Below, piece after piece: positions 41,890 to 53,192 of a stretch of DNA of 64,000 bases. A program made the translations under genes and the position numbers. Each line of letters begins with the position of its first letter. The stretch's first letter is position 1. The notes beneath the pieces are model-generated. The model made no database searches. It saw nothing but the letters and a program-made list of their open reading frames with translations, and was not told the DNA's origin. Source of the DNA: Agelaius tricolor (lineage: Eukaryota > Chordata > Aves > Passeriformes > Icteridae); contig JALJCS010000038.1 in NCBI GenBank assembly GCA_023055355.1, positions 2,666,001-2,730,000 of the forward strand, given 5' to 3'.

Positions 41890-44800
41890 CCAAACCCCAC
41901 ATCTGCAGGGGTTTCCTCATGCAAATCCTTCTCTTGGGCTGGCTGGGGACAAGGGACACTGCAGGGGTGGCCAGGGCAGTGGTGGAGCTGCCCTCGGGGT
42001 CTGTGGGACACAAATGTCTGGGGTCTGCTGAGTCTTCTGCCTCCACAGCACAAACCAACCTCCCAAACCGCTGGGAAACACCTTGATCCTGGTGGGGTTT
42101 TTGTTTTGGTTTGTTTTTTGTTTTTTTGGTTTTTTGGGGTTTTTTTGTGACAGCCTCACTCCCAGCACCCCATTCCATGCTAGGCACTAAGGGTTCTCCC
42201 AAGGCACAGCTCAGATCCTCCCTGGGGACTCCTGGTCCCTCTCCAATGATCTGGATTTTCCAAGGACAGAAAAGAGCTGGAGGCCAAACCCTGATTCAAC
42301 ATCCATGATAATGAAATAAATGAATATATTTTATGCAATCCCTCAGCTCTGTCACCTTGGGGTCCATCAGAGACAGCTGGAGCCCATCCTTCCACCCAGG
42401 CTTGGAGGATCCTGGTGGCTCCTGAGGGGTTATCCTGGGTTAGATGAAAACCAGCCCTGTGACATCAGAGAGGGCCCAGCAGAGGCTGTAGGAACAGTGA
42501 GTCCCCACCACTCCCACCCTGGCCACTTGCTGGGACAAATCCCTGTCCCAGACCTCCACAGGAACAGGAATTTCTGCAGGTATTTATCCTGCAAGCAGCC
42601 CAGAACTGGATTAAGATAAGGTGGCGATGTGGAAATGCCTGTCAGGCCCACAAACCTGCAGGGCAAATTAAGCAATCATGTTCCCAGGACATACATAAAA
42701 ATAAGTAAAAAAAACCACTATTAATCCATAGCAACAAAAGGAGATGGCATGGCAACAGCAGCAACTGCAAAACAAAACAGCAACGAGAGGAGGGGAGAGG
42801 AGGGCACAGGAGGGGACAGGGAAAACCAATCCCTGCTTTGGCTTTTTGGGGATTTTTAAGGACCCCCAAAGAGTTTTTTTGGGAGATGTTGCATCACAGG
42901 TGGGGGCAGGCAGAGCATGATCTGGGTCCCAGATCCTGAGGGCTGGCAGCAGAGCAGGGCAGGCACCTGAGGATCCCAAATCCAATTTGTTTTGGTTTTT
43001 ATTTTCCTAAATTAAACCAAAACATCAACAGCAGCTCTTAATTACCTCACACAGACGAGCTGCTCGTGGCACTGCAGAGGGAAAAAGCACCTTTTACTCC
43101 TTAGGGCTGAACTTCTGTAGCTTTGCTGGATGAAACCACCCAGCCCAGGAGCCAGCAGCTCCTCAGGGGCAGCTGCTTTGCTCCCACCCCAATAAAAAAC
43201 GACGCTTTCAGCTCTCAGGAGGGCAACATCCCTCTAGGAAACAAACCTGGGCTAAACTGAGCCTGCAAACAGAGCTCCATGGCTGTTTTGAACCCAGGCA
43301 GAGCTGCGGCTGCGTGGGAGGAGCGTGATGGAAATAAGCCCTAATGGGTGTTAATTTGGAGTGGGAAGTTTGTGAGTCAGGCAGGGGTGCAGGGGAGGAG
43401 TGGGCAGCAGCCACGATGCCAAGCAGGGCTGAGCTCCTGCTGCCTGCTCAGAGGGGTTTTTGTGCTCCTGGCAGGGCTGGGAGGGTTTGGAAGGAGGAAG
43501 GGATTGCATCCAGGCAGTTTGGCTTGATCAGAAGCCACGCTCAAGGGATGGCTGTTAAAAGGAGATTTTCCATGCTGCGAGAGCCAAAGCAAACACGGTG
43601 AAACTTAATTAAATGCCTGCCTGCTAAAATAATAATTTTCTTATGAATTGAGGAAGGTAAAATACAATGAGAGATGGACCTGATAAAGGAACTGTAATTC
43701 TCCAGGAGAAGCACATGGGTGAGGAGCACAGCAAAGGGGCTTTGCTGGTGGGGAAGGTCCTTCTCTTTACCCTGCTGCAGATCCAGGGCTGTGCCAGCTG
43801 CTGAAGCCCTCACAGACTGCCTGTCTCCATCCCAAAGCATGGACACCAACCCAGGGCTGCTCCAGGAATGGTGCTGCCTGAATTCCCGACAGCAAGTGGA
43901 AATATTAATGCTTGTCTAAAGCAAAGGGTGAATTAAAACCACCCCTGTGAATGGCTGGGATTTTCATTCTGCTCTTGCTGGTGCTGGGGAGAGGGGAGGC
44001 ACCTCCTCTGGGGGGGAACAAGGAACTTCTGCATGCTGAGAACTTGCTCGGTGCGGCTTTGGACAGGGGAAAAAAATCAGCTGGAAGAAAGCCCTCCCAA
44101 GAAAGTGGTGACTGGTAAAATCATCATCATCCAGACAGCCCAGGAGAATCATTCCAGGAGGTAAAGCTGGGTTAAAAAAAAGAATAAAAAAAAAAAGGAA
44201 AAAAAATTAAAAAAAAAAGAGGTCTTGAACCATGCACCTGCAGGATGGGGTGTCCCAGAACAGGAGTGAGTGCAGTGTGTGCTCCTGCTCCCAGGTCTGC
44301 AAACTGCAGACACAAAAGCCAGACAGAGATTCCTGCTGAAAGTGTCTCCCTGAATGTTATTTCCATTTAGAAAGAGGAAAAAAAGCTTAGGATGGAGGGA
44401 TGGATTTAATCTTTAAAGGGCTGGGAGTCTGCTGCCACTGCTGCTCCGAGCCCAGGGTGTTCAGCATCTCCAGGATCTCAGAAAGAAAAGGTTTCCATCC
44501 CTCCCTGGTCTGGGTTAGGACTAATAAAATGCAGCAAAATGGAGAAAATAAGAAGAAATTTGGATATTTTTGGGGGTTGGCTTCATCCCAGCACTGCTGG
44601 CTCCAGCCAGTGCATTTGGCTGCTTGGGTTTGACTCGGGGTTTGTGGGTTCAGTACTTTTATATACCTCAAACCCATAGGGGAAGGGTTAGGCCAAACCC
44701 CTGTTTTTTCATTAGTTTAATAAATGTGATCATCTCCAAAAAGTTCAGTTTTCTAACCTACTCCAAATGCAGATATTCCTTCCCTCTCAATAAAAAAAGC

Positions 44801-45075
44801 CAAACCCAGGGACTGAAAGACTGGATTTGGACCCTACTTTATTTGGCATTGACTCCTGTAGATACACTGAACATTACTTCATGGCTGCAATTAGAGAAAT
44901 AAACCCACTAATAAAATAAACTAATAACTTTTACCCCTCTTTGTCTTTCTCTGGGAATCAGGAGTGGCTTAGCCTGTACAATAATTATACTGTAAGCACA
45001 GCAAAAAAAAAAAAAAAAAAAAAAGTTCTTGACTCCTGCCATTCCCAGCCCTTCCCACCAAAGGGGGAGAAAAAA
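41890..45075. other. Intergenic sequence with A-rich tracts
   Basis: No exon was recognised. A T/G-rich tract lies at about 42090-42150, A-rich tracts at about 44173-44220 and a run of about 22 A at 45003-45024. Confidence 0.4.
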
Positions 45076-45079
45076 AACC

Positions 45080-45640
45080 CTTGGCAGTAAATTAAAAACA
45101 GTTTTATTTACCTTGAACTACTCAGCCAAGAATGCACATTATTTAGGGACTGGAATAAAAAGCCATTCACTCTAGTTCAATTGGCCATTTAGTTCAATTT
45201 GTGTGTGTTACTGCAGGTAATTACTATGGTAATAATGTACTGTAATCTGTGCTGATTTGGAACTTGTCCTGTTTCTGTATTAATAATAAGTGCCATATAT
45301 GTACTAATTACCAGTTTGTTACCATGGTTATTTGCGTAGATGCCATGTTAATGATACCCTGGAAACATAAAGCAATCACATTTTTGAATTAAATCTTTGT
45401 GGCCTCTTTAGTGCTAAAAGCCCAATTCACATAAAATAATGATGAAGAAAATGAGCTCATCGGGGCTGCCTCGCCAGCCAGCTGATTAGCCGAGCTGCAT
45501 AAATATATGGCTTTGCCATACTGAAAAATTAGAGCCTCCAAAACATTTTCCATGGTTGCTAAGTAACTCCCCAAAGATGACATCACTTACAGGAACACGC
45601 GCTGCCAGATCTGTCATGCACACGTATTTATAGAGCCCGG
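45080..45640. other. AT-rich unique block, candidate conserved non-coding element
   Basis: This long non-repetitive AT-rich stretch holds many TAAT cores (homeodomain type) and no simple repeat, unlike the GC-rich, repeat-filled surroundings. No coding potential was seen. Candidate only. Confidence 0.3.
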
Positions 45641-47800
45641 CCCCACCAGAGGTGTCAGGGGCTGGCTGCCAGCCAGGAACAGGGGGCAAAAAATGGGCAC
45701 ATCCCTCCTTTCCCCCCTCAGCCTCACCCACAGGCAGCCCTGGCCCTGTGGAGGCAATGCAGAGCATTCATTTTTTGGGATTATTTAAAGCCAGGAGGGA
45801 CCCGTGCGATCCCTGCTCGGCAATAATTTCACACTGCGAGGCCTGAGCTGGTTTGTGTCTTTTCTTCTCTTGCAATTGAGCTGAGCAGCACATTTTGGGG
45901 ATGATTTGTTGGGGATGTGGACTGGAAGGGACAGGCTCCTGCTGCTTCCCAGGCTGAGGGAACACCCTTGTGTGTCAGTGGCTGCTGGGCAGGCACCTGG
46001 AGGTTTTGCATGGGGTGATGACCCACGCTGTTATCCCTACAGCCTCCCATCCTGCTTTTCCTGCCATTCCCACACTGCAGCCACCTCTCTGGCCGTGCTG
46101 GATGCACATCACAATTAAAAATAGTTCCTTGGCAACAAAGCCATTCCCTTTTCCCCGAGCTTGGAGTAAACAATGGGTCCTTCCTACCCTGAAATTAATG
46201 GCAATTCCTTAAGCAGATGACACTGGGAAAAGGGCTGGGGAGAGCTGCAGCAGGGAGACTCCGTGACCCTGCAGACAGCCTGTGGGTCCCAGCCTGATCC
46301 CTGCTGCTGTGGGTGAAGCCTGGTGTGTCTGGAGCTGTTTCAGACCCATTGGGAGCAGCAAGAGCCAGAGCTGCAGGAGGGACAGGGGTTTGGGCACCCC
46401 AGAGCAGCTGCAGATTGGAGCTGGGGGCCTCCTCTCTCACTGGCAGGGTCTGTCCAGGAGAAAACGAGGAGGTGGGAAGGAACATCCTGAAGAGTGTGCC
46501 TGGGGGAAGCCCCTGTCCTAGGAGGACAGACAGCCCCTGGAATCCTGGCCAAAAGCCCTGGGGAAATCACCATATCCATGGGTGAAGCGCCCTGCCCCTC
46601 AGCAGGTCAGGGATGAGGCATCCACTGGAGGGTGTCCCGAGCTTTCACCCATTAAGGAAGCCCTGGCCCGGGGTTGTGGTTTTCCTCCCGTTATCCTCTG
46701 TTTTCCTCCCTCTGCTTTGGCCCGAGGCCATCGCAGCGTTTCCTTCCCTGCTCCTGCAGAGCCCAGTCCCACAGCGGATGCCATGTCACTTGGAAAGCTA
46801 CTTAGTGCTCTTTATTATCTGGTCATTATTTTTCCACTGAAGCCTGAGATAAGCAAAGCATAAATCAAACGAGAACAGGAGCCACTTGGAGCAGGTAAAG
46901 CATGGAAAAGATTTTAATCAGCGATTCTGGGCAAGAAAAGCAAAAAGAGGGAGAGGAAGGGAGGAAAGGGGGGGGAAGAGGAGGGGGAGAGAAACAAAGA
47001 AAGGGAAAGAAACACCACTTGTTGTTTGTGGGATGAAGACAAATGTTTCCAAAGCCACATTTTGCACATGACGCCCAGTAAAAGCTCTTGGTTTGATTAT
47101 TAATCACAGGGCAGCCTCCATCCATCACTCCATCCCTCCCGAGCTGTTTGATGTGCCACCCTCTGCCCTCCCCTCCACAGCCCCCGCACCGGGCAGCTGC
47201 GACAGGGGGACAGCAAAGCCCGGGAACTTCTTCCAGTAAAGAAAATGCCATCAAATTTGCAATTTCCCAAATAAATGGAGGGGGAAATAAATAAGAGAGA
47301 GCATCAGGGAAGCTGCTGCCCTGCCGGTTGGATCCCTCTGCCTCTCGAGACTTCTGGAGAGCTGCTGACACTGGGAGCGTCTTCTGAAATGGATGGACTT
47401 TGCCTCTTGCCTCATACATCTGTTTAATGACCTCTCCTCGCAGGCACTTGACACGTGATTTATGGGATATAAATTTTACCTCTTCGCTGCTCCTGGTGTC
47501 GCAATCCCCGCGTTCCACAAGGTGAGAGCGCCTCGCCCCGCCGGGGTGGCTCCCTCAGCTTCCTGCTCCATCAACTTTCTTCCTCAGGCCCTTCCTTTAA
47601 AAACCAAAAATAAAAAAAAAATAATAATAAAAAAACCCAAACCAAACAACCCCAACCCCCCAAAACCCCAACCCCGAACAGACCTTAGAAAAAGAAGAAA
47701 AAAAAAAAGTGTTTTTTCCTCTCTGAAAGAAAACTGCTGCTGACACAGCGTTCAAGGCTGGCGGTGCTTTTCAGAAAAAGCAAACAGCAGCAGCCCAGCC
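45641..47800. other. Intergenic sequence, nothing recognised
   Basis: No exon was recognised. A purine-only patch lies at about 46930-47010 and an A-rich tract at about 47600-47710. Confidence 0.4.
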
Positions 47801-47811
47801 GATTTCCTGCA

Positions 47812-47853
47812 AATAATAATAATAATAATAAATACGTATATAAATAAATAAGT
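47812..47853. repeat. (AAT)n / (TAAA)n microsatellite
   Basis: About seven AAT units are followed by ATAAATAAATAAG. Confidence 0.9.
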
Positions 47854-48059
47854 CCTTAATTCTTTTACTGGCATCTGTAGCCTCTAATTCATAAATTCAT
47901 CAGGACTTTCCCAGGATGTCAGTTTTGGCAAATGAGCCCTGAGTTGCTTCATGCTAATGGAGCGGTGGGCTGCCTGACCTCAGGAAATAGAGAGGCCAAA
48001 CATGAAAAAACAGAGCCGGGTTCAAGGCTGGGGCTGTGAACCCCAGATTTGAGGCTGAG

Positions 48060-48545
48060 GTCGGCGAAGGGTCAGGGAAGCATTGTGTGCAGCGCGAGGG
48101 AGAAACGCTGGTTTCTATTTAAAGCCTTTCATGCGGCTGCCAGAGCGCTCTGGGCATTGTGTGCGGGAGCAGCCCGGCGATTGAGAAATGCGCCCTGGAG
48201 ATGCTGACTGCAGGAATGGGGAAAAGATTGGAAACAGCCACGCTCACGTGTTGCCAGCGAAAGCCTCCCCTACCTTGGGAAGAAAGGGAGGGCGAGATCC
48301 GCCTGGCTCTTTTCAGCGGCTAACGCAGATGGATTTGCTTTGGCGTTTAAGGGTGATGGATGTGCCAGGTACTATTCATTAGGAATGATTTGTTGGGGCT
48401 AGCCTAGCTCGCCTGCCCATTAGGACGCATTTACTTCGCAGGTTAGTAATGATGGGTGCGCTTAATAGTTCCTAAGTATCAGAGGGCATTAAAAAGCCCG
48501 GCAAGAGAAGGCTATCGATATTTACAGCTTCAATTTGTTGGGGGA
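48060..48545. other. Unique block, candidate conserved enhancer
   Basis: The stretch is non-repetitive with moderate GC. It holds several homeodomain-type cores (CATTAGGA, GGTTAGTAATGATGG, CTTAATAG) and CACGTG-like sites (CTCACGTGTTG). No open frame of note and no repeat was seen. Its difference from the repeat-rich surroundings suggests constraint, which I cannot test. Confidence 0.3.
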
Positions 48546-50335
48546 GGAAAGCAGCGGGTGTGCCTGGAAGGGGTGTCCGCCCCAGCCCCTGCTCCTAGAG
48601 GTGGGTGTTGGTATGGAGAAGGCTGGAGCAAGGGGGAATAGCTCTGGATCCAGTTGAGCTTTGCCCCCAGTTCACCTGAATGATGTGGCAGTGGCTGATT
48701 TTTGGCTCTCTCTGAGGGAAACTGAGGCCCAAACCCAAATCTGAGCACACAGACCCAGCAGCAGCCCCAGGTGGGCCAGAGTCCTGTTGGGTTTGCCTCT
48801 CCAGCAGCACCATGGGCCACGATCAGAGGAGCAGGAGGTCATTGACTGAGGGATGATTATGGCTATTACATCCCAATTCCCTTCCCTTTCCAGCTCAGAG
48901 CAGGCTCAGCTCGGAGTGAGACCCTGCTAACAGCCCTCAGCCATTCAGCTAAGCCCCGATTTTTCATTAAAATAGCACATATGGCTATCAAGCACCACAA
49001 GGTCACGGGGCTGCATTGTCTCAGCTTAATATGATGCCATTAAGGCTGGACCATCACGTCTCCCATACAGCAGGTTCAGCAGCACAAGATCAAGCATTGG
49101 GCAAGACTGCAATTTCCTCCTGTCCTCCTGCTATGATCTTATCAAAGCCTGACTGATCTCCATGTACCAAATCGTGCTGGAGAGCATTAAATATCGAGAG
49201 AGGCTCCGTTTGCAGCAGCCCGTGGGGAGGGTGGGTCACACCCGGCTCCCTTTGTGTCACACCATCCCTCTCCTGCCTCAAGCAGCCAGGCTGAGAAATC
49301 TCTGTGAGTTCATATTTTATCTTTACCATTGGTGGTGGGTTTTATTTTGAAGCCTGACCTCTAATCAAGCCCACATGGGTGTGATATTGCTGCCCTCATA
49401 GCCACAGTGCTGGCCTGAGACCCTTGGCGTGGTGGCCATTCCTGCTCTCTGCAACCTTCAGCAGCCCTTTTATTCGTCTCTCAAATAATCAGGCAAGAAT
49501 AATTCACTTCTTCCAGCTTTTATCTTCCTGTCTGAGCTACAAGTGCCTGCATGGAGTCCCTTTATTTCACCATGCAGAGTTCCTGGCCTGGCAGGGCCCT
49601 GCTCTCCCTACTCGATGAGATGCAGGAAGGCTGGAGAACAATTATGGAGCAGAAGCAGAGGTAGGAAAAGGCAAGATTGGGAACTGCCTGGTGGCTTTAT
49701 TGAGCCAAAAAGAGGTGGCACTCACTGAGTCCCTGGCACTGGCAGCGGGTGTGTACGTGTGCCCAGCTGGGAGGTTTCGTGCAGAGATGAAAGCGTGTAA
49801 ATAAAGGCAGGGTTGTGTGAGCAGCAGCCCTGCCAAGGAGGAAACATCTCACAAGGTCTCCAGCAGAAGGGTTTGCAGAGCAAACACAAGTGTTGCTCCA
49901 TCTCAGAGGACGCCAAGCCCCCCCTGAGAGGGACGTGGTGGCTTTTTTGGTGAGCACACATGGCCATGCTGGGGCAGTGAGGGCGGACAGGGACCAGAGG
50001 GTGGCAGTGGGAAGAGGCTTCCTGGCAAAACAGACTCACCAACTCCCCAGAAATAGATAAAAATGCAAAACCCAAGCTCTTCTGCCACCATTTGAGCCAG
50101 AAGAGCTTAAAAGATAATGAGCTAATTGAGCAATGGAGGCCATCTCCCCATAGCTATGTGTCAGCTCCTATTAAATCTGCTCCAGAACATTCACTGAGAA
50201 TACACAGACCCTCTCTGGAGGTATTGATCATTTATTTTCCGGGCCCTGTGCTGCCCCTTCCCTTGGGCAGGCAGGGATGGAGGCTGAGGGTGGCTTCCCC
50301 CACAGACAGCCCGTCAGCTGCAATTGTTTTCTAGT
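48546..50335. other. Intergenic sequence, nothing recognised
   Basis: No exon, RNA gene or clear repeat was seen. Confidence 0.4.
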
Positions 50336-50580
50336 GAAAATAGATGTTCAGTATTGATCCCTCTCCCTCCGTGGAGTCCGGGGGCCTTCTCCTTAGTTAC
50401 TCTAATAAAACACAACTAATTAAATTTGTGCCTTGCTTTTTCAATATTGCATTATCCTAATTACTAATTAAGGGGGACCACGTGTAAGGGGGAGGCATTA
50501 TTCCCTGCAAAAGATCCCCCTAATGGCCTAAATGACATCTCGGGGAAGGAGGAAATCTTTCAGCAAAGGCCAAGACTGAG
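50336..50580. other. AT-rich unique block with homeodomain-type cores
   Basis: It contains AACTAATTAAATTTG, CTAATTACTAATTAAG and ACCACGTGTAAG. It is non-repetitive and non-coding. Candidate regulatory element only. Confidence 0.3.
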
Positions 50581-50824
50581 GCTTGGGAAAGGATCCCTGG
50601 GGGCAACTTAACGAGGAGAGGCTCTTTAACCCTTCAGCTTCTGCCCTGGAATTTGCTGAATCACAGGAAAACAGCAGTGCAAAGCTGTCCTGCACGTGGC
50701 AGGCAGGGAAAAGGGAAAATTGGGGTGGAATTGAAAGGAATGGGGGGATCTCTGTGTGGAAAGCATGTCAGGGAAGAGTTGGGGGAGAGGTTTTTCAGGA
50801 GGAGTGTGTTGCCCACTCCCACAT

Positions 50825-51199
50825 TGTGGCCGTGTTCACAGGGGTCTGAGGATGAAGGAAGAAGATCTGACTCCATGTTTCAGAAAGCTGATTTATTATT
50901 TTATGATATATATTACATTAAAACTATATTAAAAGACTAGAGGAGAGGATTTCATCAGAAGGCTGGCTAAGAACAGAAAAAGAAAGAATGAAACAAAGGC
51001 TTGTGGCTCACAGAGTCTGAGACAGCTGGACTGTGATTGGCCATTAATTAGAAACAACCACATGAGGCCAATCCCAGATGCACCTGTTGCATCCCACAGC
51101 AGCAGATAACCATTGGGTACATTTTGTTCCTGAGGCCTCTCAGCTTCTCAGGAGGAAGAATCCAAAGGAAAGGATTTTCCATAAGAGATCTCTGTGACA
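50825..51199 (-). mobile_element. Solo LTR (type A, copy 4)
   Basis: Reverse orientation, TG at 50825 and CA at 51199. Flanks CCACAT and CCCCAT form a 6-bp target duplication with one change. It lacks the internal insertions of the other copies and has AATAAA-type and TATA-type A/T-rich stretches in the expected places. Confidence 0.83.
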
Positions 51200-52855
51200 C
51201 CCCATGTCCTCCCACACATCTTGGACTCTCTGGCCAGTCTGGGGACATACCAGAGCTGGGCCTTGGCAGGGAGGAACGAGGCCCTTCAAGCCTGGACCCG
51301 ACATCCTGCCCTGGTCAGGGCTGTGCCAGAAGGGCTTTGTTCTGCTCCAAGTGGAATTAAACACACAGAATCCCAGGGGGCATTCTCTGGGGCACTGCTC
51401 TGCGCCTCAGGAGCTCCAGGTAATGCAGCACTGGGAACTGTGCTGAGCAAGGGACTCCAGATTAAAGCCAGGCTTAAAGCAGACTGCTGGCAGAGCAGAC
51501 TAAGCTAGTCTCTACACAAAGATCTTTGAATAAATCTCAAACTTCCTTTAACACTCCCCAGGGACTGAAGCCTGTGCTGGGCTCGCTGAGCCCCTCCCAG
51601 CTGGAGTTCACCAATATTTTAATTTCATTTTCCACGTGAGTCGTGGCTGTTCTGGCTCTGTAAGTCCCCGGTTCATTTCTCACATGGCTCTTTTTAGAAA
51701 CACGCTTTTCCCCCTTAAATATGTGGCTTGGAAGTGTGAGCTGAGATTTATGCTGAAAGGAATTGGGGAAGAATAGTAAATAGGTACTTGTGGGAGGAAA
51801 AAATAATATTTTGGGCATTGTAGAGAATTCTGCAATGCTGGGACTCAGGAAAAACAGCACGGCCACGGATTTTGGCATTTACTGGAGCTTCCCAGGGCAG
51901 TAATGACCCTCCACCTTTGGGATGAAGTTTTCAGGTCTCCATTAAGGAGGAGCCACCAGCATCTGACATCTGGGGAAACTGAAGCATCAAAACAGGGACT
52001 GTCACAGGTCAAGCACCTTCCAAACCCTCCCCATTTCCCTTTCCATGGTGGTTTGTGTGTTGCTTTATGGAACACTGCTACAGACAGAAATTGGCCAAGG
52101 AATCATTAATGGAAATTTCAGAAGACTCCAAACAATATCAATGTCTACGATTTGGCATCCTGTTGGTTTCCATTCTGCCCACAAATGAAACTGATCACGG
52201 CTCTATTTTGGCTTATTTTATCTCTCCCTTCCTCAGAGTGATTGAAATCTTAATAATCAAGGATAATATCCACGCCAAAGTTTTAAGCAATAAACATATA
52301 AACAGAATGAAGAGAAGCAGAATGCTCACGTCTCTCAACAGTGCAAATGGTTCAGTTTTATTTTGCTGTAGCAGATGTTAAGTTTCCAATAATAAAATAA
52401 AATAAAAAATCTAAGGGAGACATTTAGCAAAGTATAGCTTTACACTCCAGAGTTATCACTCCAATTTCAACTGGGACCATAAAGTTTTATGAGCTATTAA
52501 ATTGCCCTAAACCTCCTTTAACACACCAGCTCTAATGCTGGAGATTAACCATTTAGAAAAAGGAGGTTACCTTAGCTGGGACTGGGCCGTTTTCCTGCAC
52601 TCTGATCCAGTCAATAACACTTTGCTGTGGCAGAGCCATTTGCTGCCTGTGTGGTTGGTAATTAGCCCTCATGCCCTGCAGGTAATGCAGCTGCAGGAGC
52701 TGCCATCCCTCCCACAGCACCGGGAGCATCCACAGGATGGGGATGGATGCTCAGGAGGGCAGAGGGAGCAGCTCAGCTCCCTGGCTGGCTGCATTTTGCT
52801 TCCCCCCATCCCTTCACCCATCCAAGAGGGGTGCTCAGGGTTTCTTCTCCCTCCA
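51200..52855. other. Intergenic sequence, nothing recognised
   Basis: No exon or RNA gene was seen. An AT-rich unique patch lies at about 52190-52560. Confidence 0.4.
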
Positions 52856-52858
52856 TTT

Positions 52859-53192
52859 CACAGAATTCCAGGCTGGATTGGGTGGGAGAGGGTTTAAAGC
52901 TCATCCAATCCCACCCCCTGTCATGGGCAGGGACATCTTCCACTGTCCCAGGGTGCTCCAAGCCCCATCCAAGCTGGCCTGGAACATTTCCAGGGATCCA
53001 GGGACAGCCACAGCTGCTCTGGGCCCCCTGGCAGGGCCTCAGCACCCTTAAAGGGAAGAATTCCTTCCCAACATCCCACCTGACCCTGCCCTCCTTGTCA
53101 AAATCTCTCTCCAGGCTTCTTGTAAGCCCCCTCTAGGTACTGGAAGGTGCTTCATGAAACCTTCTCTTCTCCAGGCTGAACAATCTCCAGCT
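52859..53192 (-). mobile_element. CR1 LINE 3' fragment
   Basis: The plus strand runs from CACAGAATTCCAGGC through GTCATGGGCAGGGACATCTT, GGTGCTCCAAGCCCCATCC, ATTCCTTCCCAACATCCCAC and TAGGTACTGGAAGG to CCTTCTCTTCTCCAGGCTG. It is a long reverse-complement CR1 tail. Confidence 0.92.
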
